Shown: positions 33,360 through 41,826, counted from the first letter of the stretch. The stretch is DNA of 64,000 nt from Gemmiger sp. An87 (GCF_002159185.1 NZ_NFHD01000006.1:1-64000), one strand, 5' to 3'. Numbers and translations: made by a program. Notes: generated by a model not told the origin, from the letters alone.

Positions 33360-34193
33360 TCAGCCCTTCACAGCACCCATGGTGATGCCCTGAGTGAAGT
33401 ACTTCTGGAACATCAGGAACACAGCCAGGATGGGAATGGCGGCAACCGCAGCACCGGCCATGATCAGGCCGAAGTCGGTGGCCATTTCAGCCTGCAGGTT
33501 CGCGATGCCCAGCGAGATGGTCAGGCTGGTGTTCTTGGTCAGCATGATCAACTGCATGAAGTAATCGTTCCAGGCGGTGATGAAGGTGAAGATGGCCAGA
33601 GCGCCGATGCCGGGCTTGACCATGGGCAGGATGATCTGCACGAAGGTGCGGATCTCACCGGCGCCGTCGATGCGGGCAGCCTCCAGCATCTCGTTGGGGA
33701 TGCCTTCACTGAACTGCTTCATCAGGAACACGCCGAAGGGCCAGCCGACGGTGGGCAGGATCACGGCCCACAGGGTATCGTGGATGCCCAGGAAGGACAT
33801 CTCCTTCAGCAGGGGGATCAGGATAACCTGCTTGGGCAGAGCCATGGCGCAAACGATCAGGCTGAAGATCACGGTGCGGCCGTAGAACTTCTTCTTGGCC
33901 AGAACGTAACCGGCCATAGCGGCGGTGATGCAGGTCAAGGCCATGGCAACCACGGCGATGAAGATGGTGTTCCACAGCCACAGCAGAGCCGGGTTGTCAA
34001 ACAGCTTCTCGTAGTTGGCCAGGGTGGGGTTGGTGGGGAACCACTGGGGAGTGGGGGTGTTGATGTCCGCCGCGGTCTTCACGGAACCGGTGAAGATCCA
34101 GTACAGGGGGAACACCAGGAACACGGTCAAAATGGCAAGGATGATGCCGGAGATGACCTTGTAAGGAGTCATTTTGCCAGTCACAGTATTCAT
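33360..34193 (-). CDS. CUT1 carbohydrate ABC permease (MalG-like)
   Basis: This 277-residue protein has six membrane segments and the EAA loop NEMLEAARIDGAGEIRTFVQIILPMVKP. The WNDYFMQLIML segment is typical of MalG-type permeases. It would work with the MalF-like permease and the family 1 binding protein. No ATPase gene is in this operon, so a shared ATPase of the MsmK type encoded elsewhere is expected. AAGGAGG precedes the ATG. Confidence 0.88.
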   Translation of the reverse strand: MNTVTGKMTPYKVISGIILAILTVFLVFPLYWIFTGSVKTAADINTPTPQWFPTNPTLANYEKLFDNPALLWLWNTIFIAVVAMALTCITAAMAGYVLAKKKFYGRTVIFSLIVCAMALPKQVILIPLLKEMSFLGIHDTLWAVILPTVGWPFGVFLMKQFSEGIPNEMLEAARIDGAGEIRTFVQIILPMVKPGIGALAIFTFITAWNDYFMQLIMLTKNTSLTISLGIANLQAEMATDFGLIMAGAAVAAIPILAVFLMFQKYFTQGITMGAVKG

Positions 34194-34206
34194 CTTCTAT
34201 GCCTCC

Positions 34207-35151
34207 TTAGTCGTTGCCCTTGCCGGCTACCTTGAACTGCAGGGCAGACAGCAGAGCGATGATGATGGCCAGGATCACGCCCATGGCGTTGCCGTAGCCG
34301 TACTGATACAGCTTGAAGGCCTGGTAGTAGATGTAGTACATGATGGTATCGGTGGCGTGGTTGGGACCGCCGCTAGTCAGCAGCTGAATCAGAGCGAAGC
34401 ACTGGAAGCTGTTGATGGTGGTGATAACCAGGATGTACAGGGTGGTGGGAGTGATCTGGGGCCACATGATCTTCCAGAAGGTCTGCAGCTTGGTGGCGCC
34501 GTCCACCTGAGCGGCCTCGGTCAGGCTGGCGTCCACGTTACCCAGAGCGGAAACGTACAGAACGATGGGCTGGCCGATGCTGGTGGTGAACAGGATCAGA
34601 ATGATACACCAGATGGCGGTCTTGGGGTTGCCCAGCCAGTTCACGTTGTTGTCGATCACACCAACGCCCTTGGCCACATAGTTGATGATACCGTAGTAGT
34701 TGTTGAACATCCACTTCCACACCACGGTAACGGCCACGGTGCCGGTTACAACGGGCAGGTAGAAGATGCAGCGGAAGAAGGAGCAGGAAGCCGCCTTCAT
34801 TTTATAAATGGCCGAAGCCACCCACAGGGAGAACGCGGTAACGGTGGGCACAGCCACCACCACGATCAATGCGGTGTTCATCAAGGCCTTCCAGAAGATA
34901 TCATCCTGGAACATCTTGATGTAGTTGCCAAAACCAACGAAAATGTCCTCACGGGCCATGGTGGAATCGAAGAAGCTCGTCCACAAGCACATGACCATGG
35001 GGATCAGAACAAAGCCAACGAAAACGATCAAAAACGGCAACAGGAAAAGGTAGGCCGCAATGGTCTCGCGGCGTGCCTCCGCCCGGCTGATGCCGAGGCC
35101 GGAGCGTTTGCTGGGTCCTTTTACAGGCTGCTTAGCGGCAGATGTAGTCAA
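34207..35151 (-). CDS. CUT1 carbohydrate ABC permease (MalF-like)
   Basis: This 314-residue protein has six membrane segments after a basic cytoplasmic N-terminus. The EAA loop reads DASLTEAAQVDGATKLQTFWKIMWPQITPT. The start is a TTG at 35151 with GGAG upstream. It is 13 bases from the MalG-like gene and 163 bases from the binding-protein gene. A strong hairpin lies in that gap. Confidence 0.86.
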   Translation of the reverse strand: MTTSAAKQPVKGPSKRSGLGISRAEARRETIAAYLFLLPFLIVFVGFVLIPMVMCLWTSFFDSTMAREDIFVGFGNYIKMFQDDIFWKALMNTALIVVVAVPTVTAFSLWVASAIYKMKAASCSFFRCIFYLPVVTGTVAVTVVWKWMFNNYYGIINYVAKGVGVIDNNVNWLGNPKTAIWCIILILFTTSIGQPIVLYVSALGNVDASLTEAAQVDGATKLQTFWKIMWPQITPTTLYILVITTINSFQCFALIQLLTSGGPNHATDTIMYYIYYQAFKLYQYGYGNAMGVILAIIIALLSALQFKVAGKGND

Positions 35152-35233
35152 ATGGATCCTCTCCTCTCATCTCTCACAGGTTCCTCTAACGCCGGAACAG
35201 CGGGTGAATCATGTTCACGTCTTTTAAGAAAGA

Positions 35234-35277
35234 GCGCACCTCTCTTTTTGCGCATCGGGCGAAAAAGAGAGGTGCGC
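35234..35277 (-). terminator. Intercistronic hairpin after the CUT1 binding-protein gene
   Basis: A perfect 16-bp stem (GCGCACCTCTCTTTTT and its complement) with a 12-base loop is followed on the minus strand by TCTTTCTT. Partial termination would favour the binding protein over the permeases. Confidence 0.75.
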
Positions 35278-35314
35278 GTCCCTACTCTAACGAATCAGTT
35301 GGAAGGGCTGTTCC

Positions 35315-36664
35315 TTAGCCGATAGCGGCGTTGGAAGTCTCAACGAACTTGTCAGCAGCAGCCTGAACGTCACTGCCGTTGCCAACTTCCTGCAGCATGT
35401 TCCACCAAGCAGTACGCTGCTCGGTCCAGCCGCCGGTCACGTTGTAGTAGTCACCCATGTTGGGCAGGAAGGTCTGGAAGGTAGCCATGCGCTCCTCGTT
35501 CTCGGTGCCGGCGTAAACGTTGCCGAAGGAAGAACGAACGGGGAAGAAGCCGGTGGCCTGCACGCTGGCGGGGCCCTGAGTGGCGTCGTCGCAGATGAAC
35601 TTGATGAAGGTCTTGGCAGCCTCGATCTTGGCGTCGTCGCCGTTATCGAAGATACCGAAGCCCCAGATACCGCCGCACAGCTCAACCTTGCCGTCATCGG
35701 TGGGGAAGTTCATGGCGTAGGGAGTGAAGGTAACCTGCTCAGCGTAGGTAGCCTCGTTGGAAGCGTTCCAGCAGAAGGTCATGGCAGCAGTGCCATTGGC
35801 GAACATCTGCAGCTCGTCGGAAGCCTGCAGAGCGGGGTCGAAGGTCAGAGCCTGCTCGCTGTTCAGCTTCTGCAGCAGCTCCAAAGCCTTTACGTTCTCG
35901 GCGCTGTTGGCAGTGTAAGCGGTGTGATCAGCGGTGGTGTAGGTGCCGCTGTACAGGTTGTTCACCAGAGCGCGGGTGCCCTGGTCGCCGCCCTGGCCGC
36001 CGCAGTAAACGATGGCGGGGGTCATAACCTTGCCGCTGTCGCGCAGGGTCTCCAGAGCCTTCACGAAGTTATCGGTGGTCCAGGTACGGGTCTCCTGATC
36101 GATGTACTGCAGAGCGCCGGTCTCCTCGAACAGCTCGTAGTTGATGGCCATGTTGTGAGCGGTCATGCACATGGGGTACTCATAGTACTTGCCGTCGGCG
36201 CCCTTGCAGGCGTTCACAACAGCCTCGCTGGTCTTGCTGATGTCGGCGGTGGCCTCTTCGGTCCACAGGTCGCTCAGGTCAACCATCAGGCCCTTGGCGC
36301 CCCAGTTGGATACCAGACGCTCGGGACCCTCGAAGATGATATCGGGGGTGTTCTTGGCTTCGATGGCGGTGGTAACCTTATCGTCGCCGTTGGTGTAGTC
36401 CAGGTACTCCACGTTGACCTTGATGTCGGGGTACTGCTTGTTGAACTCGGCGATGAAGCCGTTCACAGTCTCCTCTTTCTGCCAGGAGCCGATGGGGTAG
36501 GTCCACAGGGTGATCTCGGTGGCAGTGCCGGAAGCAGTGCTGGTACCGGTGCTCGCTGCAGTGGAACCAGAGGTAGCGGTGCTGGTGCTGGTGCTGCCGC
36601 CACCGCAAGCTACCATGGACAGCGCCATTGCGCCGGCCATGACAAGTGCTAACGCTTTTTTCAT
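35315..36664 (-). CDS. Family 1 ABC substrate-binding lipoprotein (CUT1)
   Basis: This 449-residue lipoprotein has a signal peptide with lipobox LSMVAC and a Ser/Thr linker. An SBP_bac_1 domain follows, with TLWTYPIGSWQKEETVNGFIAEF near its start. CUT1 proteins take up oligosaccharides and monosaccharides. In Gram-positive bacteria the sialic-acid importer SatABC and the 2,7-anhydro-Neu5Ac importer of Ruminococcus gnavus belong to this class. AAGGAGG precedes the ATG. The promoter shares a palindrome with the family 5 operon. The actual ligand cannot be read from sequence. Confidence 0.89.
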   Translation of the reverse strand: MKKALALVMAGAMALSMVACGGGSTSTSTATSGSTAASTGTSTASGTATEITLWTYPIGSWQKEETVNGFIAEFNKQYPDIKVNVEYLDYTNGDDKVTTAIEAKNTPDIIFEGPERLVSNWGAKGLMVDLSDLWTEEATADISKTSEAVVNACKGADGKYYEYPMCMTAHNMAINYELFEETGALQYIDQETRTWTTDNFVKALETLRDSGKVMTPAIVYCGGQGGDQGTRALVNNLYSGTYTTADHTAYTANSAENVKALELLQKLNSEQALTFDPALQASDELQMFANGTAAMTFCWNASNEATYAEQVTFTPYAMNFPTDDGKVELCGGIWGFGIFDNGDDAKIEAAKTFIKFICDDATQGPASVQATGFFPVRSSFGNVYAGTENEERMATFQTFLPNMGDYYNVTGGWTEQRTAWWNMLQEVGNGSDVQAAADKFVETSNAAIG

Positions 36665-36746
36665 TGAAATTCTCCTCCTTAGGATTTTTCAGTCTGTTCG
36701 ACCCGATCTTGACGCGGAAAAAACCACGTCGTCTCGCTTTACTCAA

Positions 36747-36775
36747 ATTCTATCATTCATGAAAAATTTTTTCAA
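36747..36775 (-). promoter_or_regulatory. Promoter of the CUT1 operon with overlapping operator
   Basis: On the minus strand TTGAAA (36770-36775) and TAGAAT (36747-36752) are 17 bases apart. The palindrome of site B covers the -35 box and half of the spacer, exactly as at the family 5 promoter. Confidence 0.78.
36760..36774. promoter_or_regulatory. Candidate RpiR-type operator, site B
   Basis: TGAAAAATTTTTTCA, followed by AATTGTGAAGTCC, matches site A over 28 bases with only a few differences. It lies in the divergent region between the CUT1 operon and the RpiR-type gene. Confidence 0.75.
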
Positions 36776-36846
36776 TTGTGAAGTCCACCTATCTTTTCTA
36801 TGAATATTCGGTGAACTTGCACAACGGAATTTTGGGTCTTTTTTCC

Positions 36847-36875
36847 TTGAGATTCCGTCATTTTTGCCTTATAAT
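36847..36875 (+). promoter_or_regulatory. Promoter of the RpiR-type regulator gene
   Basis: TTGAGA (36847-36852) and TATAAT (36870-36875) are spaced by 17 bases. It gives a leader of about 125 bases that contains site C and a separate palindrome. Confidence 0.75.
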
Positions 36876-36897
36876 ATAGATACTGTTGATTTTCTTT

Positions 36898-36910
36898 TGT
36901 AATGATTACA
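36898..36910. promoter_or_regulatory. Palindrome TGTAATGATTACA in the regulator leader
   Basis: A perfect 13-bp inverted repeat, embedded in a larger one (CTTTTGTAA 36894-36902 and TTACAAAAG 36916-36924), lies just after the start of transcription. It may be an operator for a second regulator. Confidence 0.45.
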
Positions 36911-36954
36911 TAAAGTTACAAAAGTTTCGCATTTTCTACTTTCTAAAACATGTT

Positions 36955-36969
36955 TGAAAAAATTTTTCG
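36955..36969. promoter_or_regulatory. Candidate RpiR-type operator, site C
   Basis: TGAAAAAATTTTTCG lies about 40 bases before the regulator start codon and about 75 bases downstream of its transcription start. A bound protein here could block elongation, giving autoregulation. Confidence 0.6.
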
Positions 36970-37008
36970 CACTGCGGCAGAAAGGAGCATCTTGGGAGTG
37001 TATCACCA

Positions 37009-37863
37009 ATGCTAGATGTTATGTATCAGATCAATACCCACTATGATCAGTTCACCCCCTCTTCCCGAAAAATCGCCGACTATCTGCGCGAGCACTGCGC
37101 CCAGGCGCAGTATCTTTCCATTTCGGGGCTGGCCAGTGAGTGCGGGGTGGCCGAAGCCACCATCTTCCGCTTCTGCAAGCAGCTGGGCTTCGGGGGATAC
37201 AACGAATTTAAACTGGCACTGGCAAAATCCAGTATTCTGAACCAGCCCAACCCCTATGCAGCCTATGGCGAGCTCACCCCGGAGGACAACACCGTTGAGG
37301 CCATGTGCCGCCGGCTGTACGAGGCGAATATCCAGGCGCTGAACCAGACGCTTTCCCTGCTGGATGAGGCTGCACTCATCAAGGCGGGCGACCTGCTGGC
37401 AGGCGCGGGCAAGATCCTGGGCCTTGGCTACGGCGGCAGCATGGCCACCGTGCGGGAGGCCTGGAGCCGCTTTCTCACCGTGACCCCCAAGTTCTTCACC
37501 ATTGAAGACAACCACATGCAGATCATGGCCGCCAGCCTGCTGGAGGAGAACGACGTGATTCTGTTTGTCTCCTATTCCGGCTCCACCCGGGATGCGGAGG
37601 ACGTGCTCCGGCCCGCCAAGGCCCGGGGTGCCAAGATCGTGCTGATTACCCACTACGCCGACTCCCCCGCCGCCAGCATGGCGGACGTGGTGCTGCTGTG
37701 CGGCGGACACGAGCGGCCGCTGCAGACCGGCAGCATCGCGGCCAAGATGGCCATGCTGTTCGTGGTGGACATGCTGGTGAACGAGTTCTGCCGCCGGGAT
37801 ATGGACACCACCATGCGCAACAAGGACCTGACCGCCAACGCACTGGCCATCCGCCATCTGTAA
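37009..37863 (+). CDS. RpiR/MurR family transcriptional regulator with SIS domain
   Basis: This 284-residue regulator has an N-terminal RpiR helix-turn-helix domain (LSISGLASECGVAEATIFRFCKQLGFGGYNEFKLALA, about 38-74). A C-terminal SIS sugar-phosphate-binding domain (about 120-260) has LGLGYGGSMATVREAWSRF and ILFVSYSGSTRDAEDVLRPAKARGAKIVLIT. Family members such as NanR and MurR sense phosphorylated amino sugars. It is divergent from the CUT1 operon, and matching palindromes occur at both importer promoters and in its own leader. It is therefore the likely repressor of the sialic-acid genes. The ATG at 37009 has GGGAG ten bases upstream. Confidence 0.9.
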   Translation: MLDVMYQINTHYDQFTPSSRKIADYLREHCAQAQYLSISGLASECGVAEATIFRFCKQLGFGGYNEFKLALAKSSILNQPNPYAAYGELTPEDNTVEAMCRRLYEANIQALNQTLSLLDEAALIKAGDLLAGAGKILGLGYGGSMATVREAWSRFLTVTPKFFTIEDNHMQIMAASLLEENDVILFVSYSGSTRDAEDVLRPAKARGAKIVLITHYADSPAASMADVVLLCGGHERPLQTGSIAAKMAMLFVVDMLVNEFCRRDMDTTMRNKDLTANALAIRHL

Positions 37864-37878
37864 TCCTGTGTTACACAA

Positions 37879-37917
37879 AAAAGGGCTTGCCTTCCGTGAA
37901 GAAGGCAAGCCCTTTTC
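37879..37917. terminator. Bidirectional terminator between the regulator gene and pgsA
   Basis: AAAAGGGCTTGCCTTC and GAAGGCAAGCCCTTTT form a strong stem with flanking A and T runs between converging genes. Confidence 0.9.
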
Positions 37918-37943
37918 TTTTCTGTTTTGTAAAATGGCTCTGA

Positions 37944-38519
37944 TTACTTGGCGTTCATGAAGCATTCCCGGTTCTGCCACAGGTAGATGCCACCGGAGAG
38001 CAGCGTCACCAGCGCTACCGCCCAGCACAGCACCATGGAGATGAGACCCACAGCCATGATATCGCCGCCGCTGGAGAAGGCCGCTGCGAAATAGTAGAAC
38101 AGAATCGTGAGCATCTGCAGCACGGTTTTCACCTTGCCCCACATATTGGCCGCGATCACATGGTTGGAGGAAGCCGCCACCATGCGCACACCGGCCACGG
38201 CGAACTCCCGGGCCAGGATGATGGCCACCACCCAGATGCTGCACACGCCGTCCCGCATCATGTACAGGAAAGCCACAGTGGTGAGCAGCTTGTCGGCCAG
38301 AGGATCGGCAAACTTGCCGAAGTCGGTTACCAGATTCCACTTGCGGGCCAGGTAGCCGTCCAGAAAATCGGTGAAGCTGGCCACTGCGAACACCACGCCT
38401 GCCGCCAGATACCAGGCGGGCACAAAATTCGAGGTACCGTACTGACTCATCTGGGCCAGTACCATAAACACCGGCACCAGCACAATGCGGGCCAGGGTGA
38501 GTTTATTGGGCAGATTCAT
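37944..38519 (-). CDS. pgsA: CDP-diacylglycerol--glycerol-3-phosphate 3-phosphatidyltransferase
   Basis: This 191-residue membrane enzyme makes phosphatidylglycerol phosphate. The CDP-alcohol phosphotransferase signature D-x2-D-G-x2-A-R-x8-G-x3-D-x3-D is complete in FTDFLDGYLARKWNLVTDF followed by GKFADPLADK. About five membrane segments are predicted. The ATG at 38519 is preferred because GGAGG lies nine bases upstream. It overlaps the rimO stop by 17 bases, so translation is coupled. Confidence 0.93.
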   Translation of the reverse strand: MNLPNKLTLARIVLVPVFMVLAQMSQYGTSNFVPAWYLAAGVVFAVASFTDFLDGYLARKWNLVTDFGKFADPLADKLLTTVAFLYMMRDGVCSIWVVAIILAREFAVAGVRMVAASSNHVIAANMWGKVKTVLQMLTILFYYFAAAFSSGGDIMAVGLISMVLCWAVALVTLLSGGIYLWQNRECFMNAK

Positions 38520-39855
38520 CCTTCTCATCCTCCACTACATAGCCGTACAGATCGTACATATCGCTTTCCTCGATGTACACCTGATAGAACTCGCCGGGAT
38601 ACATCGGGTCCTCACTGGAAACGCACACATTGCCGTCGATCTCCGGGGCATCTGCCTCGCTGCGGCACAGGTACAGGCCGCTTTCTTCGTCAATGCCATC
38701 GCAGATCACAGTGAGGGTCTTGCCCACCTTTTCCTCCAGCTTGGCGGCGCTAATGTTGGCCTGGGCCCGCATGATGATGTCGGCCCGGCGCTGCTTCTCC
38801 TCCTCCGGCAGCTGGTCCGGCATGGAGGCAGCCACGGTGTCCTCCTCGGGGCTGAAGGCAAAGCAGCCCAGCCGCTCGAAGGCAGTGTCCTTCACGAACT
38901 GGCACAGCTCGTCGAACTCCTCCTCGGTCTCGCCGGGGTAGCCCGCGATCAGGGTGGTGCGCAGAGTGATGCCGGGAATGGCCTGGCGCAGGCGCTGGAT
39001 GGCGCTTTCCACCACCTGGCGGTCGCCCTTGCGGTTCATGGCCTTGAGCACCCGGCTGTTGCAGTGCTGGATGGGCAGATCCAGATAAGGCACCACCTTC
39101 TCGTTGCGGACCATGGCCGCGATGAAGGCGTCGGTGATGCGCTCGGGGTAGGCATACAGGATGCGAATCCAGCGGATGCCCTCGATCTTGTTCAGCTCAT
39201 CCAGCAGCTCGCAGATGCTGTTCTTGCCCCAGTCGTCGCCGTAGGCGGTGGGGTCCTGAGCCACCAGCACCAGCTCCTTCACGCCCTCATTGGCCAGCCA
39301 GCGGGCCTCGGCCAGGCAGTCCTCCATGGGACGGCTGCGCAACGGACCGCGGATCAGCGGGATGGCACAGTAGTGGCAGCGGTTGTTGCAGCCCTCGGCA
39401 ATTTTCAGATAGGCGTAGTGATGAGGGGTGGAGATCACCCGGCGGCCGCCCAGGGGCAGGTCGGTCTTGGGGCCGTAGTACTCCCGGTTCTGGTCCTCCG
39501 CGCCGCCGCACAGACGGTCGATGATCTGGGGAATGGCCTTGTTGGAGCCGATGCCCACCACCGCGTCCACCTCGGGGATTTCGGTGCGGATCTCATGCTG
39601 GTAGCGCTCGGCCAGGCAGCCGGTGACCACCACCTTCAAGTTGGGGTTCTGCTCCTTGTAGGAGCAGGCGTTCAGGATATTCTCGATGGCCTCGGTCTTG
39701 GCGCTCTCGATGAAGCCGCAGGTGTTCACGATGATCACATCCGCCAAGCTCAGGTCGGCGGTGGTGGTGTGACCGGCAGCGATGAGACCGTGGCACATCA
39801 CGTCGGCATCCACCTGGTTTTTGGGGCAGCCCAGCGAAATGATTGCGATATTCAA
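38503..39855 (-). CDS. rimO: Ribosomal protein S12 methylthiotransferase
   Basis: This 450-residue radical SAM enzyme adds a methylthio group to an Asp of ribosomal protein S12. The N-terminal UPF0004 domain has LGCPKNQVDAD and VNTCGFIESAKTEAI with cluster-binding Cys residues. The radical SAM motif is GCNNRCHYC, and a C-terminal TRAM domain ends the protein. The opening IAIISLGCPKNQVD separates RimO from MiaB. The start is a TTG at 39855, with AAGGAG nine bases upstream. The gene precedes pgsA and recX/recA, a common order in Clostridia. Confidence 0.94.
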   Translation of the reverse strand: MNIAIISLGCPKNQVDADVMCHGLIAAGHTTTADLSLADVIIVNTCGFIESAKTEAIENILNACSYKEQNPNLKVVVTGCLAERYQHEIRTEIPEVDAVVGIGSNKAIPQIIDRLCGGAEDQNREYYGPKTDLPLGGRRVISTPHHYAYLKIAEGCNNRCHYCAIPLIRGPLRSRPMEDCLAEARWLANEGVKELVLVAQDPTAYGDDWGKNSICELLDELNKIEGIRWIRILYAYPERITDAFIAAMVRNEKVVPYLDLPIQHCNSRVLKAMNRKGDRQVVESAIQRLRQAIPGITLRTTLIAGYPGETEEEFDELCQFVKDTAFERLGCFAFSPEEDTVAASMPDQLPEEEKQRRADIIMRAQANISAAKLEEKVGKTLTVICDGIDEESGLYLCRSEADAPEIDGNVCVSSEDPMYPGEFYQVYIEESDMYDLYGYVVEDEKDESAQ

Positions 39856-39927
39856 TGCAGTATTCTCCTTTTTTGTCTGGTTCGTTTGCACCGCGCCGCT
39901 CCCGATTTGCAGGCGGGCGGTCATTAC

Positions 39928-39961
39928 AGGAAAAGGCGAGGGAGAACTCTCCCTCGCCTTG
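39928..39961 (-). terminator. Terminator after recX
   Basis: AAGGCGAGGGAGA and TCTCCCTCGCCTT form a stem, followed on the minus strand by TTCC. It lies 89 bases after recX and before rimO. Confidence 0.75.
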
Positions 39962-40049
39962 TTATTCTATCATGTTTCTAGGGGTAAAGTCCAGCATTGC
40001 GGGGTGGAAGTTGGCGGAAATCCAGCCCTTCCCCTATCCTTTTCGCCGT

Positions 40050-40562
40050 TCAGAACTCCGGCTCCCAGTCCGGCTGGTCCTCTTCGGGTGGGTTCTCCTC
40101 CTCCCAGCGGGCCAGTGCCTCCTTGATGTCCCCCAGGGAAAAGCCCCGGCGAGCCATGGCGGCAATCACGTTCTGGCGCTTGCCCGCGGCCAGCTTGCGG
40201 CCGTAGCTGCGGCACAGCAGCTGGTACACCGCGTCGGCGGGGCTTTCCTCTTCAAAAAGCTCCTCCAGCACCTGGGCGGCAGTCTGCCGGTCCACACCCT
40301 TTTCCGCCAGGTGGGCCCGGATCTGGGCCGGGCTTTTGTGACGGGCCAGCAGATACCTGGCCCGATGGCGGGCAAAGGCCTCGTCGTTGATCAGCCCCAG
40401 CTCCACACAGCGGGCCACGGCCGCCGCAGCCGCCCGGTCGTCCTCCAGCTTTTTGCGTACCTTGTCATACAGCTCACCGCTGGAATGATCCCGCAGCGAG
40501 AGGTATTCCATGGCCTTGTCCAGCGCGCGGCGGTAGGCCTTGTCCTCCTCTTCAAACAGCAC
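40050..40562 (-). CDS. recX: Regulatory protein RecX
   Basis: This 170-residue all-helical protein inhibits or modulates RecA filaments in the known family. The segments MEYLSLRDHSSGELYDKVRKKL, LGLINDEAFARHRARYLLARHKSPAQIRAHLAEKGVD and the C-terminal repeat RKLAAGKRQNVIAAMARRGFSLGDIKEAL match the tandem three-helix RecX architecture. The start is a GTG at 40562, four bases after the recA stop, with a GAGG site inside the end of recA. The two genes form one transcript. Confidence 0.9.
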   Translation of the reverse strand: MLFEEEDKAYRRALDKAMEYLSLRDHSSGELYDKVRKKLEDDRAAAAAVARCVELGLINDEAFARHRARYLLARHKSPAQIRAHLAEKGVDRQTAAQVLEELFEEESPADAVYQLLCRSYGRKLAAGKRQNVIAAMARRGFSLGDIKEALARWEEENPPEEDQPDWEPEF

Positions 40563-40566
40563 AGCC

Positions 40567-41733
40567 TCAGTCCTCTACCATGATGTCCAGATCGGCCTCG
40601 CTCACCGCGGCAGCCTTCTCCTGAGCAGGGGCCTCCGCTGCGGCGGGGGCGGGCGCAGCCACCACCGGGGTCACCGAGCCCTTCGCCTTCTTGCCGCCCT
40701 TCACCAGCTTGTCGGCGTTCTGGCGTACCAGCTCCTCGATCTCGGCCATCAGCTCGGGATGCTCCTTGAAGTAGATCTTCACGTTGTCGCGGCCCTGGCC
40801 CAGACGGGTCTCACCGTAGCTGAACCACGCACCGCTCTTCTGCACGATGCCCAGAGTCACCGCCAGATCCAGGATCTCGCCGGTCTTGCTGATGCCCTCG
40901 CCGAACATGATGTCGAACTCCGCCTCCTTGAAGGGAGGGGCCACCTTGTTTTTGACCACCTTGGCGCGGGTGCGGTTGCCGATGAAGGCACCGGTGGAAT
41001 CCTTCAGGCCCTCGATGCGGCGCACGTCGATACGCACGGAGGAGTAGTATTTCAGCGCACGGCCGCCTGCGGTTACCTCGGGGTTGCCGTAGGTCACGCC
41101 CACCTTCTCACGCAGCTGGTTGATAAAGATGGCCACGGTGTTGGTCTTGCCGATGACACCGGTCAGCTTGCGCAGCGCCTGGCTCATCAGGCGAGCCTGC
41201 AGGCCCACATGGGAGTCGCCCATCTCACCCTCGATCTCGGCGCGGGGCACCATGGCGGCCACCGAGTCGATGACGATGGCATCGATGGCGCCGGAGCGAA
41301 CCAGTGCCTCGCAGATCTCCAATGCCTGCTCGCCGGTATCCGGCTGGCTTACCAGCAGGCTGTCGATGTCCACACCCAGGGCACGGGCATACACCGGGTC
41401 CAGCGCGTGCTCCACGTCGATGAAAGCAACCTCGCCGCCGGCCTTCTGAGCCTCGGCCAGCACATGCAGTGCCAGGGTAGTTTTACCGCTGGATTCCGGT
41501 CCGTAGATCTCAACCACACGGCCACGGGGCATACCGCCCACGCCCAGCGCTAGGTCCAGCGACAGGCTGCCGGTGGAAATGGCGTCCACCTGCATGGCCA
41601 CGTTGCTGCCCAGCTTCATTACGGCACCCTTGCCGAACTGCTTTTCGATCTGGGCCAGCGCGGTCTCCAGCGCGGCCTTTTTGTCTCCCGCCGCCTTTTT
41701 GCTGGGAGAAGGAAGAGGTTTCTTGTCTGCCAT
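40567..41733 (-). CDS. recA: Recombinase RecA
   Basis: This 388-residue protein is the strand-exchange ATPase and SOS co-protease. Walker A is GPESSGKTT near residues 76-84. The signatures [14 protein letters not shown] and [10 protein letters not shown] are present. The C-terminus carries an Ala/Pro-rich linker and the acidic end [11 protein letters not shown]. Length is slightly above normal because of the linker. AAAGGAG precedes the ATG. Its promoter has a 31-bp palindrome over the -35 box, suggesting tight regulation. Confidence 0.98.
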   Translation of the reverse strand: MADKKPLPSPSKKAAGDKKAALETALAQIEKQFGKGAVMKLGSNVAMQVDAISTGSLSLDLALGVGGMPRGRVVEIYGPESSGKTTLALHVLAEAQKAGGEVAFIDVEHALDPVYARALGVDIDSLLVSQPDTGEQALEICEALVRSGAIDAIVIDSVAAMVPRAEIEGEMGDSHVGLQARLMSQALRKLTGVIGKTNTVAIFINQLREKVGVTYGNPEVTAGGRALKYYSSVRIDVRRIEGLKDSTGAFIGNRTRAKVVKNKVAPPFKEAEFDIMFGEGISKTGEILDLAVTLGIVQKSGAWFSYGETRLGQGRDNVKIYFKEHPELMAEIEELVRQNADKLVKGGKKAKGSVTPVVAAPAPAAAEAPAQEKAAAVSEADLDIMVED

Positions 41734-41778
41734 AATGTGTTTGCTCCTTTATTCCAATCGAATTTGTCTTCACAATTT

Positions 41779-41811
41779 CGCCGCCCCCGGCCTGCCGGCC
41801 GGGGCGGCGTT
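41779..41811 (-). other. GC-rich hairpin in the recA leader
   Basis: CGCCGCCCC...GGCC and GGCCGGGGCGGCG form a very stable stem between the recA promoter and its start codon. There is no T run on the minus strand; on the plus strand TTTATTTCTT follows. Confidence 0.75.
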
Positions 41812-41826
41812 TATTTCTTCTGTCTT

